From NCBI GenBank assembly GCA_002386405.1, contig DGIP01000242.1, forward strand, positions 1 through 17,027: a DNA stretch of 17,027 nt. The letters run 5' to 3'. A model generated the notes under the pieces. That model did not search any database, was not told the origin of the DNA, and was given only the letters and a program-made list of their open reading frames with translations. This DNA comes from Stenotrophomonas maltophilia (GTDB lineage: Bacteria > Pseudomonadota > Gammaproteobacteria > Xanthomonadales > Xanthomonadaceae). Positions 8,002 to 15,904 of this stretch are shown in pieces. Both the position numbers and the translations under genes were made by a program. Within the stretch, counting starts at the first letter, position 1; each line of letters opens with the position of its first letter.

Positions 8002-10241
8002 GCAGCCACCACCGTTACGCGTGCGGCACCCAGCGGTGCGGTTGCACCGTGGCCCGATTCAATCCAGACCGACCCCGCGGCGACGCGGGCGTCGACCACC
8101 ACCGGCAGCGTGGCGCGACCGGCATCGGTGCCGACCTTGGCCATCTGCCCTTCGACCAGCTGCAGGCGGGCGGCGTCATCGGCATTGAGCACGATGCGCG
8201 GCGCGGCGTTGAGCGGGTGCGACTGCAGCGCCTGGGCGCGGCGGACCACCGCATCGGTGCGGTAGATCGCAGCGGTGGAGGCCACTTCCAGGCCTTCGCC
8301 GGCCACCGGCGTTGCCGCCGAGGTGGACACGGTGACGTTGACCGGGGCCAGGCCGGCACGCAGGCCCGCCAGGTCGGTGAACTCGAAACCGGCCAGGGCC
8401 AGTTCGCCGCCGAGTGCGCGCAGCACGCGCCAGCCTTCACGGGCCTCGCCCGGCAGCTTGCCGCCGGCACGGGCCGACTGCTCGCGACCATCGAGGTTGG
8501 TCAGGGTGGCGTCGATTTCCGGCAGCGCGCCGATCGGCAGGATCACGTCGGCCACATCGCGGGTCGAGGCGCAGGCGAACTGGCTGAAGGCCACCACCTG
8601 GGCACCGGCCAGCGCCTTGCGGGCGGCGGCGGCATCGGCGAAATCCAGGCCCGGCTCGATGCCGTACAGGGCATAGGCCTTGCGCGGCTGGGCCAGCATG
8701 GCGTTGACGTCCTTGCCGGCCGGCAGCACGCCGGCGCGGGACAGGCCCACGGCATTGGCGCCCTGCGGGATGCGGCACAGCTTGGCACCGGTGGCGGCGG
8801 CGAAATCACGCGCGGCGGCGCGCATCGCGGCAGCCTGCGGGTGATTTTCGGCGATGCCACCGACGATCAGCACGGCGTTGCCGGTCACGGCCTGGCGCAG
8901 CTCGGCGTTGCCCAGGGCCTCGACGAACTTCGACGGGGCCACGATCTGCTTGCCGGCCAGCTTGAAGGCGAAGTCGAAATCCACCGGGTTGATCGCGTGG
9001 ATCTTCGCGTTGCGCGTGGTCTGCGCCTTGCGCAGGCGGGCGTGCAGCAGCGGCAGCTCGTGGCGGATGTTGCTGCCGAGCACGACGATGCTGTCGGCGC
9101 CTTCGATCTCGGCCAGCGACAGGCCGAAGATCTCGGCAGTGGCGGCGTCGGAGAAGTCGCGGTTGTTGATGCGGTGGTCGATGTTGCCGGTGCCCAGGCC
9201 GCTGGCGAGACGGGCCAGCAGGGCGCCCTCCTCGTTCGAGGCCGACGGGTGCACCAGCACGCCGAGGTCGTCACCGCGGTTGGCGGTGAGGATGTCCTTG
9301 GCCGCGGCCAGGCCTTCGGCCCAGCTCACTTCCTGCCATTCGCCGTTGACCTTGCGCAGCGGCTTGACGGCGCGGTCGGCGCTGTACAGGCCCTGGTGCG
9401 AATAACGGTCACGGTCGGACAGCCAGCATTCGTTGACCAGTTCGTTGTCGCGCGGCACCGAACGCAGCACTTCGCCGCGGCGCACGTGCAGGAACAGGTT
9501 CGAGCCCATCGCGTCGTGGTAACCCAGCGATTCGCGCGCGGTCAGTTCCCACGGGCGGGCGCGGAACTGGAACACCTTGTTGGTCAGCGCGCCGACCGGG
9601 CACACGTCGACGACGTTGCCCGACAGCTCGGTGGTCAGCGGCTTGCCGTCGTAGGTGCCGATCTGCAGGTTTTCACCGCGGTACATGCCACCCAGCTCAT
9701 AGGTACCTGCAACGTCGGCGGTGAAGCGGACGCAGCGGGTGCACTGGATGCAGCGGGTCATTTCGGTGGCGACCAGCGGACCGATGTCCTCGTCGGGCAC
9801 CACGCGCTTGCGTTCGTTGAAGCGGCTCACCGAACGGCCGTAGCCGAGCGAGACGTCCTGCAGCTCGCACTCGCCGCCCTGGTCGCAGATCGGGCAGTCC
9901 AGCGGGTGGTTGATGAGCAGGAACTCCATCACCGAACGCTGGAACTTCAGGGCCTTTTCGCTGCGGGTGGCGACTTTCATGCCGTCCATCACCGGGGTGG
10001 CGCAGGCCGGCGCCGGCTTGGGCGACTTTTCAACGTCGACCAGGCACATGCGGCAGTTGGCCGCGATCGGCAGCTTCTCGTGGTAGCAGAAGCGCGGGAT
10101 CGAAATGCCGGCCTTGTCGGCGGCCTGGATGATCATCGAGCCCTTGGGCACGACCAGGGACTGGCCGTCGATCTCGACGGTCACATGCCCTTCCGGCACG
10201 ATCGCCGGGGTGCCACCAGGATTGTTGGGTTGCGCGCTCAT
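7998..10241 (-). CDS. nuoG: NADH-quinone oxidoreductase subunit G (Fe-S, molybdopterin-oxidoreductase-like)
   Basis: NuoG is the large subunit of the NADH-dehydrogenase module and carries electrons from NuoF/NuoE to NuoI. At 747 aa it has an N-terminal 2Fe-2S ferredoxin domain with C52, C63, C66, C80 (cluster N1b). The His-ligated N5 site follows with H112, C116, C119, C125 ([14 protein letters not shown]), then N4 with C164, C167, C170, C214 (CIQCTRC and VCPVGAL). The C-terminal two thirds resemble the molybdopterin-oxidoreductase fold, without a cofactor motif I can recognise. The extra N7 cluster of E. coli and Thermus NuoG is absent: the expected cysteines are replaced around [11 protein letters not shown] (238-248). 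The ATG at 10241 overlaps the nuoF stop (ATGA) and has GGAGG 7 nt upstream, ruling out longer N-terminal extensions. Confidence 0.97.
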   Translation of the reverse strand: MSAQPNNPGGTPAIVPEGHVTVEIDGQSLVVPKGSMIIQAADKAGISIPRFCYHEKLPIAANCRMCLVDVEKSPKPAPACATPVMDGMKVATRSEKALKFQRSVMEFLLINHPLDCPICDQGGECELQDVSLGYGRSVSRFNERKRVVPDEDIGPLVATEMTRCIQCTRCVRFTADVAGTYELGGMYRGENLQIGTYDGKPLTTELSGNVVDVCPVGALTNKVFQFRARPWELTARESLGYHDAMGSNLFLHVRRGEVLRSVPRDNELVNECWLSDRDRYSHQGLYSADRAVKPLRKVNGEWQEVSWAEGLAAAKDILTANRGDDLGVLVHPSASNEEGALLARLASGLGTGNIDHRINNRDFSDAATAEIFGLSLAEIEGADSIVVLGSNIRHELPLLHARLRKAQTTRNAKIHAINPVDFDFAFKLAGKQIVAPSKFVEALGNAELRQAVTGNAVLIVGGIAENHPQAAAMRAAARDFAAATGAKLCRIPQGANAVGLSRAGVLPAGKDVNAMLAQPRKAYALYGIEPGLDFADAAAARKALAGAQVVAFSQFACASTRDVADVILPIGALPEIDATLTNLDGREQSARAGGKLPGEAREGWRVLRALGGELALAGFEFTDLAGLRAGLAPVNVTVSTSAATPVAGEGLEVASTAAIYRTDAVVRRAQALQSHPLNAAPRIVLNADDAARLQLVEGQMAKVGTDAGRATLPVVVDARVAAGSVWIESGHGATAPLGAARVTVVAA

Positions 10242-11578
10242 GCGGCGGCTGCCTCCACCTTCTTGCCGTCGACCATCGAATGACCGTTGACGATGTAGTA
10301 CTCGAATTCGTCCCAGAACTGGCGCAGGAAGCCCTGGATGGGCCATGCCGCCGCTTCACCGAACGCGCAGATGGTGTGGCCTTCGATCTGGCCGGCCACT
10401 GCCTTCAACTGGTGCAGGTCTTCCATGGTGGCCTTGCCGGCGACGATGCGCTCGAGCACGCGGTGCATCCAGCCGGTACCTTCACGGCACGGGGTGCACT
10501 GGCCACAGGATTCCTTGTGGAAGAACTGGCTGATGCGGCAGGCGAACTTGACGCAGCACACGCTGTCGTCCAGCACCACGATGGCACCCGAACCCAGGCC
10601 CGTGCCCAGGGCACGCAGGGTGTCGTAGTCCATCTGCAGGCCCTTGAGCTCTTCAGCCTTCAGCACCGGCATCGACACGCCGCCCGGCACCGCGCCTTTG
10701 AGGGTGCGGCCCGGCTTGAGGCCGCCGGCCATTTCCAGCAGCTCGTCGAACGTGGTGCCCAGCGGCACTTCGAAGTTGCCGCCCTGCTGCACGCAACCGG
10801 AGACCGAGAAGATCTTCGGGCCGCCGTTCTTGGTCAGGCTCAGGCCCTGGAACCATTCCGGGCCGTTGCGGATGATCGCCGGCACCGAGGCATAGGTCTC
10901 GGTGTTGTTGATCGTCGACGGCTTGCCGTACAGGCCGAAGTTGGCCGGGAACGGCGGCTTGTAGCGCGGCTGGCCCTTCTTGCCTTCCAGCGATTCCATC
11001 AGCGCGGTTTCTTCGCCGCAGATGTAGGCGCCGGCGCCAAGGGCACCGTAGATGTCGATGTCCACGCCGCTGCCGAGGATGTCCTTGCCCAGCCAGCCGT
11101 TCGCGTACGCGTCGGCCAGCGCCTGCTCGAAGTTCTCGAACGGCTCGTGGTGGAATTCACCACGCAGGTAGTTGTAGCCCACGGTGCTGCCGGTGGCGTA
11201 GCAGGCGATCGCCATGCCTTCCACCACCGAATGCGGGTTGTAACGCAGGATGTCGCGGTCCTTGCAGGTACCCGGCTCGGATTCATCCGAGTTGCACAGG
11301 ATGTACTTCTGCATGGTGCCCTTGGGCATGAAGGACCACTTCAGGCCGGTCGGGAAGCCGGCGCCACCGCGGCCACGCAGGTTGGACTGCTTGACCATCT
11401 CGATGACCTGCTCCGGCGAGATCTTCTCTTCAAGGATCTTGCGCAGGGCGGCGTAGCCACCGGTCTTGAGGTAGCTTTCGTACGACCACGGGGTGTCGTA
11501 GTGCAACGTGGTGTAGACCACCTGGTGCGGCAGCGGTGCGGGACCGACCGGACCCTGGGGTGCGTGATGATGTGCCAT
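10238..11578 (-). CDS. nuoF: NADH-quinone oxidoreductase subunit F (NADH- and FMN-binding)
   Basis: NuoF is the electron-entry subunit: it binds NADH and FMN and holds the 4Fe-4S cluster N3. The 446-aa protein shows the glycine-rich FMN/NADH loop [14 protein letters not shown] (68-81), [14 protein letters not shown] (95-108), the [14 protein letters not shown] segment (186-199), the PPFPA motif, and the cluster site C358, C361, C364 ([10 protein letters not shown]) with C404 (HTICAFGEA). The N-terminus is His/Pro-rich ([10 protein letters not shown]) and likely flexible. The ATG at 11578 follows GGAG by 6 nt and lies 3 nt after the nuoE stop. The gene overlaps nuoG by four bases. Confidence 0.98.
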   Translation of the reverse strand: MAHHHAPQGPVGPAPLPHQVVYTTLHYDTPWSYESYLKTGGYAALRKILEEKISPEQVIEMVKQSNLRGRGGAGFPTGLKWSFMPKGTMQKYILCNSDESEPGTCKDRDILRYNPHSVVEGMAIACYATGSTVGYNYLRGEFHHEPFENFEQALADAYANGWLGKDILGSGVDIDIYGALGAGAYICGEETALMESLEGKKGQPRYKPPFPANFGLYGKPSTINNTETYASVPAIIRNGPEWFQGLSLTKNGGPKIFSVSGCVQQGGNFEVPLGTTFDELLEMAGGLKPGRTLKGAVPGGVSMPVLKAEELKGLQMDYDTLRALGTGLGSGAIVVLDDSVCCVKFACRISQFFHKESCGQCTPCREGTGWMHRVLERIVAGKATMEDLHQLKAVAGQIEGHTICAFGEAAAWPIQGFLRQFWDEFEYYIVNGHSMVDGKKVEAAAA

Positions 11579-11581
11579 GTC

Positions 11582-12109
11582 TTACTCCAACCCGTCCAGC
11601 AGCTCGTCGACTTTCTCGACGGTCAGGCGCTCGTGGTAATGGCCGTTGATGACCATCATCGGCGCACCGGCGCAACCGGCCAGGCATTCTTCTTCACGCT
11701 TGAGGTAGATGCGGCCATCGGCGGTGGACTGGCCGGTCTTGCAGCCGAGCTTCTTCTCGGCATGCGCGACCAGGTCCTCGGCGCCGTTCAACCAGCAGCT
11801 GATGTTGGTGCAGAAGGCAACGTTGTGGCGGCCGACCTTCTCCAGCTCGAACATCGAGTAGAAGCTGGCAACCTCGTAGGCCCACACCGGCGGCAGGTCC
11901 AGGTACTTGGCCACGCCTGCGATCAGCTCGTCGGTCAACCAACCGGCGTTCTGTTCCTGGGCGGCGTGCAGGCCCTGCAGCACCGCCGAACGCTTGCGGT
12001 CCGGCGGGAACTTGGACAGCCAGTGATCGATGTGCGCGCGCGTCTTGTCGCTCAACACCACCATCGGGTCGACGTCGCGCGCCGCCTCGAAATTACCCGT
12101 CGCCTTCAT
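11582..12109 (-). CDS. nuoE: NADH-quinone oxidoreductase subunit E (2Fe-2S)
   Basis: NuoE is the thioredoxin-fold ferredoxin subunit of the NADH-dehydrogenase module and holds 2Fe-2S cluster N1a next to the flavin of NuoF. It is 175 aa, with an N-terminal helical bundle and cluster ligands C100 and C105 (FCTNISCWLNGA) and C142 and C146 (EECLAGCAGAP). The ATG at 12109 is preceded by GAGG 7 nt upstream. It overlaps, as ATGA, the stop of a short ORF that fills the nuoD-nuoE gap. The nuoF start follows 3 nt after its stop. Confidence 0.97.
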   Translation of the reverse strand: MKATGNFEAARDVDPMVVLSDKTRAHIDHWLSKFPPDRKRSAVLQGLHAAQEQNAGWLTDELIAGVAKYLDLPPVWAYEVASFYSMFELEKVGRHNVAFCTNISCWLNGAEDLVAHAEKKLGCKTGQSTADGRIYLKREEECLAGCAGAPMMVINGHYHERLTVEKVDELLDGLE

Positions 12110-12204
12110 CGGCCGACCTCAGCGAATACCAAATCGTTAAAAACCAGAACCTGCAGCGCCGGCAGCAGCCGGCGGGTGTCAGGCATCGTGCATGCGATGG
12201 CCAT
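12106..12204 (-). CDS. Putative 32-aa small ORF between nuoD and nuoE
   Basis: This unnamed ORF fills the whole nuoD-nuoE gap. Its ATG shares a base with the nuoD stop (TAATG on the minus strand), and its TGA overlaps the nuoE ATG (ATGA), so ribosomes could pass from nuoD through it to nuoE. The peptide begins [12 protein letters not shown] and ends NDLVFAEVGR. The last nine residues match the NuoD C-terminus (DLVFGEVDR) at seven positions. GAGG lies 10 nt before the ATG, within nuoD. No signal peptide or known domain is visible; the middle is Leu/Val-rich. It may be a real small protein, a translated coupling leader, or the decayed remains of a duplicated nuoD end. The junction signals are directly visible; function is unknown. 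Confidence 0.45.
   Translation of the reverse strand: MAIACTMPDTRRLLPALQVLVFNDLVFAEVGR
12157..12174 (-). other. GC-rich stem-loop inside the nuoD-nuoE gap
   Basis: A perfect 7-bp inverted repeat (CGCCGGC / GCCGGCG) with a 4-nt TGCT loop on the minus strand lies within the 32-codon ORF. A run of five Ts follows, but 13 nt later, too far for a normal intrinsic terminator. The hairpin could slow ribosomes or mark an RNA-processing point between the nuoABCD and nuoE-N parts of the transcript. No evidence chooses between these. Confidence 0.4.
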
Positions 12205-13511
12205 TACCGGTCCACCTCGCCGAACACCAGGTCGTAGGTGCCGATCATGGCCACCACGTCGGCGAGCATGTGCCCGCGCACGACCGAGTCGATCGAGGAC
12301 AGATGGGCGAAGCCCGGCGCGCGCAGGTGCACGCGGAACGGCTTGTTGGCACCATCGGACATCAGGTAGCAGCCGAACTCGCCCTTGGGCGCTTCAACCG
12401 CGGCGTAGGTTTCGCCGGCCGGGACGCAGTAGCCTTCACTGAACAGCTTGAAGTGATGGATCAGCGCTTCCATGTCGTCCTTCATGTCCTCGCGGCTGGG
12501 CGGCGCGACCTTGAAGTTCTTGACCATGACCGGGCCGGGGTTGGCACGCAGCCACTGCACGCACTGCTTGATGATGCGGTTGGATTCGCGCATCTCGGCC
12601 ACGCGGACCAGGTAGCGGTCGTAGCAGTCGCCTTCCTTGCCCAGCGGGATGTCGAAATCAACGGCATCGTACTTGGCGTATGGCTGCTTCTTGCGCAGGT
12701 CCCAGGCAATGCCCGAGCCGCGCAGCATCACGCCGGTCATGCCCCAGGCATGCGCCAGTTCCGGGCTGACCACGCCGATGCCGACCGTACGCTGCTTCCA
12801 GATACGGTTGTCGGTGAGCAGGGTTTCGTATTCGTCGACGCGGCCGGGGAACTCGACCGTGAAGTTTTCCAGGAAGTCCAGCAGCGAACCTTCGCGCGAG
12901 GCGTTGAGGTTCTTCAGCGCCTTGCCCTTGTGCCAGCGCGATTCCTTGTACTTGGGCATCTGGTCCGGCAGGTCGCGGTAGACGCCGCCCGGACGGTAGT
13001 ACGCCGCATGCATGCGCGCGCCGCTGACCGCTTCGTAGCAGTCCATCAGCTCTTCGCGTTCGCGGAAGGCGTACAGCATCACCGCCATCGCGCCCAGGTC
13101 GAGCGCGTTGGAACCCAGCCACATCAGGTGGTTCAGGATGCGGGTGATTTCATCGAACATGGTGCGGATGTACTGGGCACGCTCCGGCGCTTCGATCCCC
13201 ATCAGGGTTTCGATGGCGCGCACGTAGGCGTGCTCGTTGCACATCATGGACACGTAATCCAGGCGGTCCATGTAACCGATGGACTGGTTGAACGGCTTGG
13301 ATTCGGCCAGCTTTTCGGTACCACGGTGCAGCAGGCCGACGTGCGGGTCGGCGCGCATGATGGTTTCGCCGTCCATTTCCAGGATCAGGCGCAGCACACC
13401 GTGCGCGGCCGGATGCTGGGGACCGAAGTTCATGGTGTAGTTGCGGATTTCCTGGCGCAGTTCGGCCGGGTTGCTCGCAAACGCCTGGTGGGCTTGGTGA
13501 ATCTGGCTCAC
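12204..13511 (-). CDS. nuoD: NADH-quinone oxidoreductase subunit D (49 kDa type)
   Basis: NuoD forms the quinone-reduction site with NuoB in the connecting module. The 435-aa protein belongs to the NiFe-hydrogenase-like 49 kDa family. It has the quinone-site loop [14 protein letters not shown] (29-42, with H33 and H37), HRGTEKLAE (62-70), and YMDRLDY (80-86), whose Y86 matches the quinone-contacting tyrosine of Thermus Nqo4 by recall. It also has the [19 protein letters not shown] segment and the C-terminal DLVFGEVDR. It is a separate gene, unlike the nuoCD fusion of E. coli. The GTG at 13511 overlaps the nuoC stop (GTGA) and is preceded by GGAGG 7 nt upstream. Confidence 0.97.
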   Translation of the reverse strand: MSQIHQAHQAFASNPAELRQEIRNYTMNFGPQHPAAHGVLRLILEMDGETIMRADPHVGLLHRGTEKLAESKPFNQSIGYMDRLDYVSMMCNEHAYVRAIETLMGIEAPERAQYIRTMFDEITRILNHLMWLGSNALDLGAMAVMLYAFREREELMDCYEAVSGARMHAAYYRPGGVYRDLPDQMPKYKESRWHKGKALKNLNASREGSLLDFLENFTVEFPGRVDEYETLLTDNRIWKQRTVGIGVVSPELAHAWGMTGVMLRGSGIAWDLRKKQPYAKYDAVDFDIPLGKEGDCYDRYLVRVAEMRESNRIIKQCVQWLRANPGPVMVKNFKVAPPSREDMKDDMEALIHHFKLFSEGYCVPAGETYAAVEAPKGEFGCYLMSDGANKPFRVHLRAPGFAHLSSIDSVVRGHMLADVVAMIGTYDLVFGEVDR

Positions 13512-14257
13512 TTGCTTGCCTCCGTCTGCGCGCTTTCGCCGGCAGCGGTCTGGAAACGGGCATCGTCACGGATCACGCGCGGCACGCCGACACGCGGCTC
13601 CACCGAGGTGACCGGCTCGTAGACCACGCGCTTCTTTTCTTCGTCGTAGCGGACTTCGACGTTGCCGATCAGCGGGAAGTCCTTGCGGAACGGATGCCCC
13701 ACGAAGCCGTAGTCGGTCAGGATGCGGCGCAGGTCCGGGTGGCCTTCGAAGATCACGCCGAACAGGTCGAACGCTTCACGCTCGAACCAGTTCAGGCCCG
13801 GCCACACGTTGGTCAGCGAGGCGACCACCGGCAGTTCCTCGTTCGGCGCAAAGCAACGGATGCGCATGGTGAGGTTGTGCTGGTAGGAACGCAGCTGGGC
13901 GACCACGGCATAGCGCTGCAGCGGCACCGGCTGCGGCTGGGCGCCATCGCTGGTTTCGCGGGTGGGGAACTCGCCCCAGGCGAAACGGCCGACGGACTTG
14001 CCCTCGACGCCACGGCTGAAGCCCTGCGAGGAGACATCGGAGGTGTCCCACTCGTCGCTGCCGTAGCCGAGGTAATCCAGGCCGCACAGGTCAACGGCCT
14101 GCTCGAAACCGAATTCGTCGCGCAGCGCCAGAGCGGTGGCATGCCAGTCAGCGGCGGGCACTTCCAGCGTCACTTCGCCGCGGGGTTCGACCACGAAGAC
14201 CTGCGCACCTGCGAAACGTGCGGAAAGTCGGTCGATGAAGGATGCTTGCTCTGCCAT
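13508..14257 (-). CDS. nuoC: NADH-quinone oxidoreductase subunit C (30 kDa type)
   Basis: NuoC is a structural subunit of the connecting module of complex I and has no redox centre. The 249-aa protein holds the 30 kDa family signature [25 protein letters not shown] (begins at N156), followed by [15 protein letters not shown]. About 45 residues between [10 protein letters not shown] (62-71) and the strand starting RYAVVAQL (115) look like a polar, Gly/Ser-rich insertion compared with shorter NuoC proteins. The ATG at 14257 fits the family N-terminus ([11 protein letters not shown]). It lies 32 nt after the nuoB stop, and no Shine-Dalgarno sequence is visible in that gap, which even contains TCCTCCT. 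The stop overlaps the nuoD start. Confidence 0.96.
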   Translation of the reverse strand: MAEQASFIDRLSARFAGAQVFVVEPRGEVTLEVPAADWHATALALRDEFGFEQAVDLCGLDYLGYGSDEWDTSDVSSQGFSRGVEGKSVGRFAWGEFPTRETSDGAQPQPVPLQRYAVVAQLRSYQHNLTMRIRCFAPNEELPVVASLTNVWPGLNWFEREAFDLFGVIFEGHPDLRRILTDYGFVGHPFRKDFPLIGNVEVRYDEEKKRVVYEPVTSVEPRVGVPRVIRDDARFQTAAGESAQTEASK

Positions 14258-14289
14258 GGGGGCTTGGCGTGCTCTTGTCAGGAGGAATG

Positions 14290-14844
14290 TCAGCGGGCGA
14301 TGGTCTGCGTACGCCAGATCTTCTTCTGCAGCTGCAGGATCCCGTACACCAGCGCTTCGGCGGTAGGCGGACAACCGGGGACGTACACGTCCACCGGCAC
14401 CACGCGGTCGCAACCACGCACCACTGCATACGAGTAGTGGTAGTAGCCGCCACCGTTGGCGCAGCTGCCCATGGAGATGACCCACTTCGGGTCCGGCATC
14501 TGGTCGTAGACCTTGCGCAGGGCCGGGGCCATCTTGTTGACCAGGGTGCCGGCCACGATCATCACGTCGGACTGGCGCGGCGACGGGCGGAACACCACGC
14601 CGTAGCGGTCAAGGTCCAGGCGCGCGGCACCGGCATGCATCATCTCAACCGCGCAGCAGGCCAGACCGAAGGTCATGGGCCACATCGAGCCGGTACGTGC
14701 CCAGTTCAACAGCGCGTCGACGCTGGTGGTCACATAGCCCTTCTCGAGCAGCGGGTTGTCGCCTTCGGGGCGCAGGATGTCATCGACCCGCCCTTCCGGG
14801 ACCGGGTTGTTCATCAGGCCATCGAGAGTCTGAATTACTCCCAT
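14290..14844 (-). CDS. nuoB: NADH-quinone oxidoreductase subunit B (cluster N2)
   Basis: NuoB holds the terminal 4Fe-4S cluster N2, which reduces quinone at the NuoB-NuoD interface. The 184-aa protein has the diagnostic adjacent cysteines C63-C64 ([14 protein letters not shown]), then C128 ([14 protein letters not shown]) and C158 ([11 protein letters not shown]). The arginine-rich RPSPRQSD loop (87-94) is also present. The ATG at 14844 lies within the end of nuoA (10-nt overlap) and has GGAG 7 nt upstream; longer in-frame extensions run through nuoA in another frame and are not credible. Confidence 0.98.
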   Translation of the reverse strand: MGVIQTLDGLMNNPVPEGRVDDILRPEGDNPLLEKGYVTTSVDALLNWARTGSMWPMTFGLACCAVEMMHAGAARLDLDRYGVVFRPSPRQSDVMIVAGTLVNKMAPALRKVYDQMPDPKWVISMGSCANGGGYYHYSYAVVRGCDRVVPVDVYVPGCPPTAEALVYGILQLQKKIWRTQTIAR

Positions 14845-15191
14845 TCCAGCGCTCCCTTCTTCCAGACGTAAATGAAACCGAGGAAAAGCATGCCCACGAA
14901 CAGGCCCATCGTGACCAGCGAACGTGCGCCCAGCTCCATGAAGACCTGGGTCCACGGCACGATGAAGATGATTTCCAAGTCAAATACGATGAACTGGATG
15001 GCGATCAGGTAGTAGCGCACATCGAACTTCATGCGCGCGTCCTCGAAAGCCTCGAAGCCGCATTCGTACGGCGAGAGCTTTTTCAGATCGGGACGCCGGG
15101 GACCGAGGAACCGGCCGACCAGCATCAGCGCAACGCCGATACCGGTGGCAACAATCAGAAACAGCAGAGACGGCAAATATTCGGCCAGCAC
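14835..15191 (-). CDS. nuoA: NADH-quinone oxidoreductase subunit A
   Basis: NuoA is a three-helix membrane subunit of complex I whose long loop between helices 1 and 2 lies near the quinone channel. The 118-aa protein has helix 1 at about 8-26, the conserved loop [23 protein letters not shown] beginning at L39 with C44, and helix 2 with [11 protein letters not shown] (D71, E73). The GTG at 15191 gives the family N-terminus [12 protein letters not shown] and has AGAGA about 6-8 nt upstream. An in-frame ATG further upstream (15239) would add 16 Arg/Gln-rich residues not expected in the family. This is the first gene of the operon, about 112 nt after tRNA-Leu. Confidence 0.96.
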   Translation of the reverse strand: MLAEYLPSLLFLIVATGIGVALMLVGRFLGPRRPDLKKLSPYECGFEAFEDARMKFDVRYYLIAIQFIVFDLEIIFIVPWTQVFMELGARSLVTMGLFVGMLFLGFIYVWKKGALEWE

Positions 15192-15217
15192 AGCGATTCT
15201 CTCTTGCCTCTGCCGCC

Positions 15218-15231
15218 ACGCCTGCAGGCGT
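15218..15231. promoter_or_regulatory. 14-nt perfect palindrome upstream of nuoA
   Basis: ACGCCTGCAGGCGT lies 26 nt before the nuoA GTG. It could be a regulator-binding site or a small stem-loop (5 bp, loop TGCA) in the nuo leader. I see no matching known operator, and GC-rich DNA produces such palindromes by chance. Confidence 0.25.
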
Positions 15232-15253
15232 CTTGGCATGGGGGAGTGGACGG

Positions 15254-15281
15254 AAAACGCTACTGGCGCTTTGCGCGCCAG
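15254..15281 (-). terminator. Possible weak terminator or attenuator between tRNA-Leu and nuoA
   Basis: On the minus strand a 7-bp stem (CTGGCGC / GCGCCAG, loop GCAAA) starts 22 nt after the tRNA CCA end and is followed, 5 nt later, by TTTT. The stem is stable but the T-run is short and displaced. It could end the secG/tRNA-Leu transcript partially, or attenuate readthrough into nuoA. I find no convincing -35/-10 pair for a separate nuo promoter in this 112-nt gap. Confidence 0.35.
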
Positions 15282-15303
15282 ACGTATCCGCTTACAAACA
15301 AAA

Positions 15304-15388
15304 TGGTGCCCAAGAGGGGACTCGAACCCCTACGACCTAAGTCGCTACCACCTCAAGGTAGTGCGTCTACCAATTCCGCCACCTGGGC
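15304..15388 (-). tRNA. tRNA-Leu (GAG anticodon)
   Basis: An 85-nt class II tRNA with encoded CCA. The acceptor stem is GCCCAGG / CTTGGGC with one G·U pair. The D-arm contains AATTGGTAGAC, the anticodon loop TTGAGGT sits on CTACC/GGTAG with anticodon GAG (reading CUC and CUU), and the long variable arm is CGAC-TTAG-GTCG. The T-arm is AGGGG-TTCGAGT-CCCCT. It lies 50 nt after secG, the same neighbourhood as leuU in E. coli, so it is probably made on or processed from a transcript shared with secG. Confidence 0.97.
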
Positions 15389-15425
15389 TTACGTATCGCG
15401 CTGGAGGTTACCCAACGCGCCGCAT

Positions 15426-15431
15426 ATTGTA
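15426..15431 (-). promoter_or_regulatory. Candidate -10 box for tRNA-Leu
   Basis: TACAAT on the minus strand lies 37 nt before the tRNA 5' end and is followed by a very GC-rich stretch (GCGGCGCG), as seen at growth-regulated stable-RNA promoters. No good -35 is found 17-18 nt upstream. The box sits inside a 6-bp inverted repeat (GGTTAC at 15406-15411, GTAACC at 15429-15434). Confidence 0.25.
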
Positions 15432-15438
15432 ACCGTCT

Positions 15439-15882
15439 TCAGGGAGTCTGGGAGCCTTCCGAAGGCTTTTCTTCACCCGATTTCGGCGTTTCCGCCTGAG
15501 CCGGCACAGTGGCCTGCGGAACCGGCTGCTGGGCAGCGGCTTCCGGGGCCTTCGGCACGGCCGGCATCTCGCCAGCGGGGACCGCCGGGGCGGCAGGCGC
15601 CACCGGGGCAGACATCACGCCGAGGTCCTGCTGGACCGCCGGGCGCGCGCCATGGCTGGCGTACCAGGCCATGAACAGGCTGATGCCGAAGAACACCACG
15701 GCCAGCCACTTGGTCGACTTGGACAGGAAGTTGGACGCGCCACGCGCGCCGAACACCGTACCCGAGGCACCGGCACCGAAACCCGAGCCTGCGGCCGCGC
15801 CGGAACCACGCTGCATCAGGATGAGCGCGATCATGGACACCGCGACCAGCACGTAGACCACATTGAGGATCAACATCAGCAT
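15439..15882 (-). CDS. secG: Preprotein translocase subunit SecG
   Basis: SecG is the small membrane subunit that assists SecYE in protein export. The 147-aa protein has two transmembrane segments (about 4-22 and 57-73) separated by the family's Gly/Ala-rich loop: MQRGSGAAAGSGFGAGASG, then VFGARGASNFLSKSTKWLA. From about residue 80 a long Ala/Pro/Glu-rich tail follows (many AP, VP and KP steps), low complexity and probably disordered; E. coli SecG is about 110 aa. The ATG at 15882 (MLMLILNVVYVLV) matches the family start; ATGs at 15876 and 15903 are alternatives, and the ribosome-binding site is weak for all. It begins 22 nt after tpiA, so the two are probably cotranscribed. Confidence 0.94.
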   Translation of the reverse strand: MLMLILNVVYVLVAVSMIALILMQRGSGAAAGSGFGAGASGTVFGARGASNFLSKSTKWLAVVFFGISLFMAWYASHGARPAVQQDLGVMSAPVAPAAPAVPAGEMPAVPKAPEAAAQQPVPQATVPAQAETPKSGEEKPSEGSQTP

Positions 15883-15904
15883 TTCGAATCCGCCCTCGGG
15901 CATG

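Noticed and set aside
10242..10346. N-terminal extension of nuoG to 10346
   Set aside because: It reads through nuoF in another frame; the ATG at 10241 has GGAGG at ideal spacing and an ATGA overlap with nuoF.
12139..12174. Intrinsic terminator between nuoD and nuoE
   Set aside because: The T-run begins 13 nt after the stem, too far for normal intrinsic termination, and the region is an open frame coupled to both neighbours.
158..12442. Very long plus-strand open frames opposite the nuo genes (158-3202, 3253-5484, 5794-8265, 8049-10283, 10280-12442)
   Set aside because: They run antisense to well-supported nuo genes, have extreme Gln/His/Arg/Gly composition with no recognisable motif, and are the usual by-product of biased codon use in GC-rich DNA.
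14279..14289. Plus-strand AGGAGGAATG, a strong-looking ribosome-binding site and start
   Set aside because: The spacing of one base is too short and the frame it opens is antisense to nuoB. On the mRNA strand it is the TCCTCCT discussed before nuoC.
14258..14485. N-terminal extension of nuoC to 14485
   Set aside because: It overlaps the nuoB coding end in another frame and adds Arg/Leu-rich sequence without family similarity.
14845..14955. N-terminal extension of nuoB to 14955
   Set aside because: It runs inside nuoA in another frame; the ATG at 14844 has a proper ribosome-binding site and the family N-terminus.
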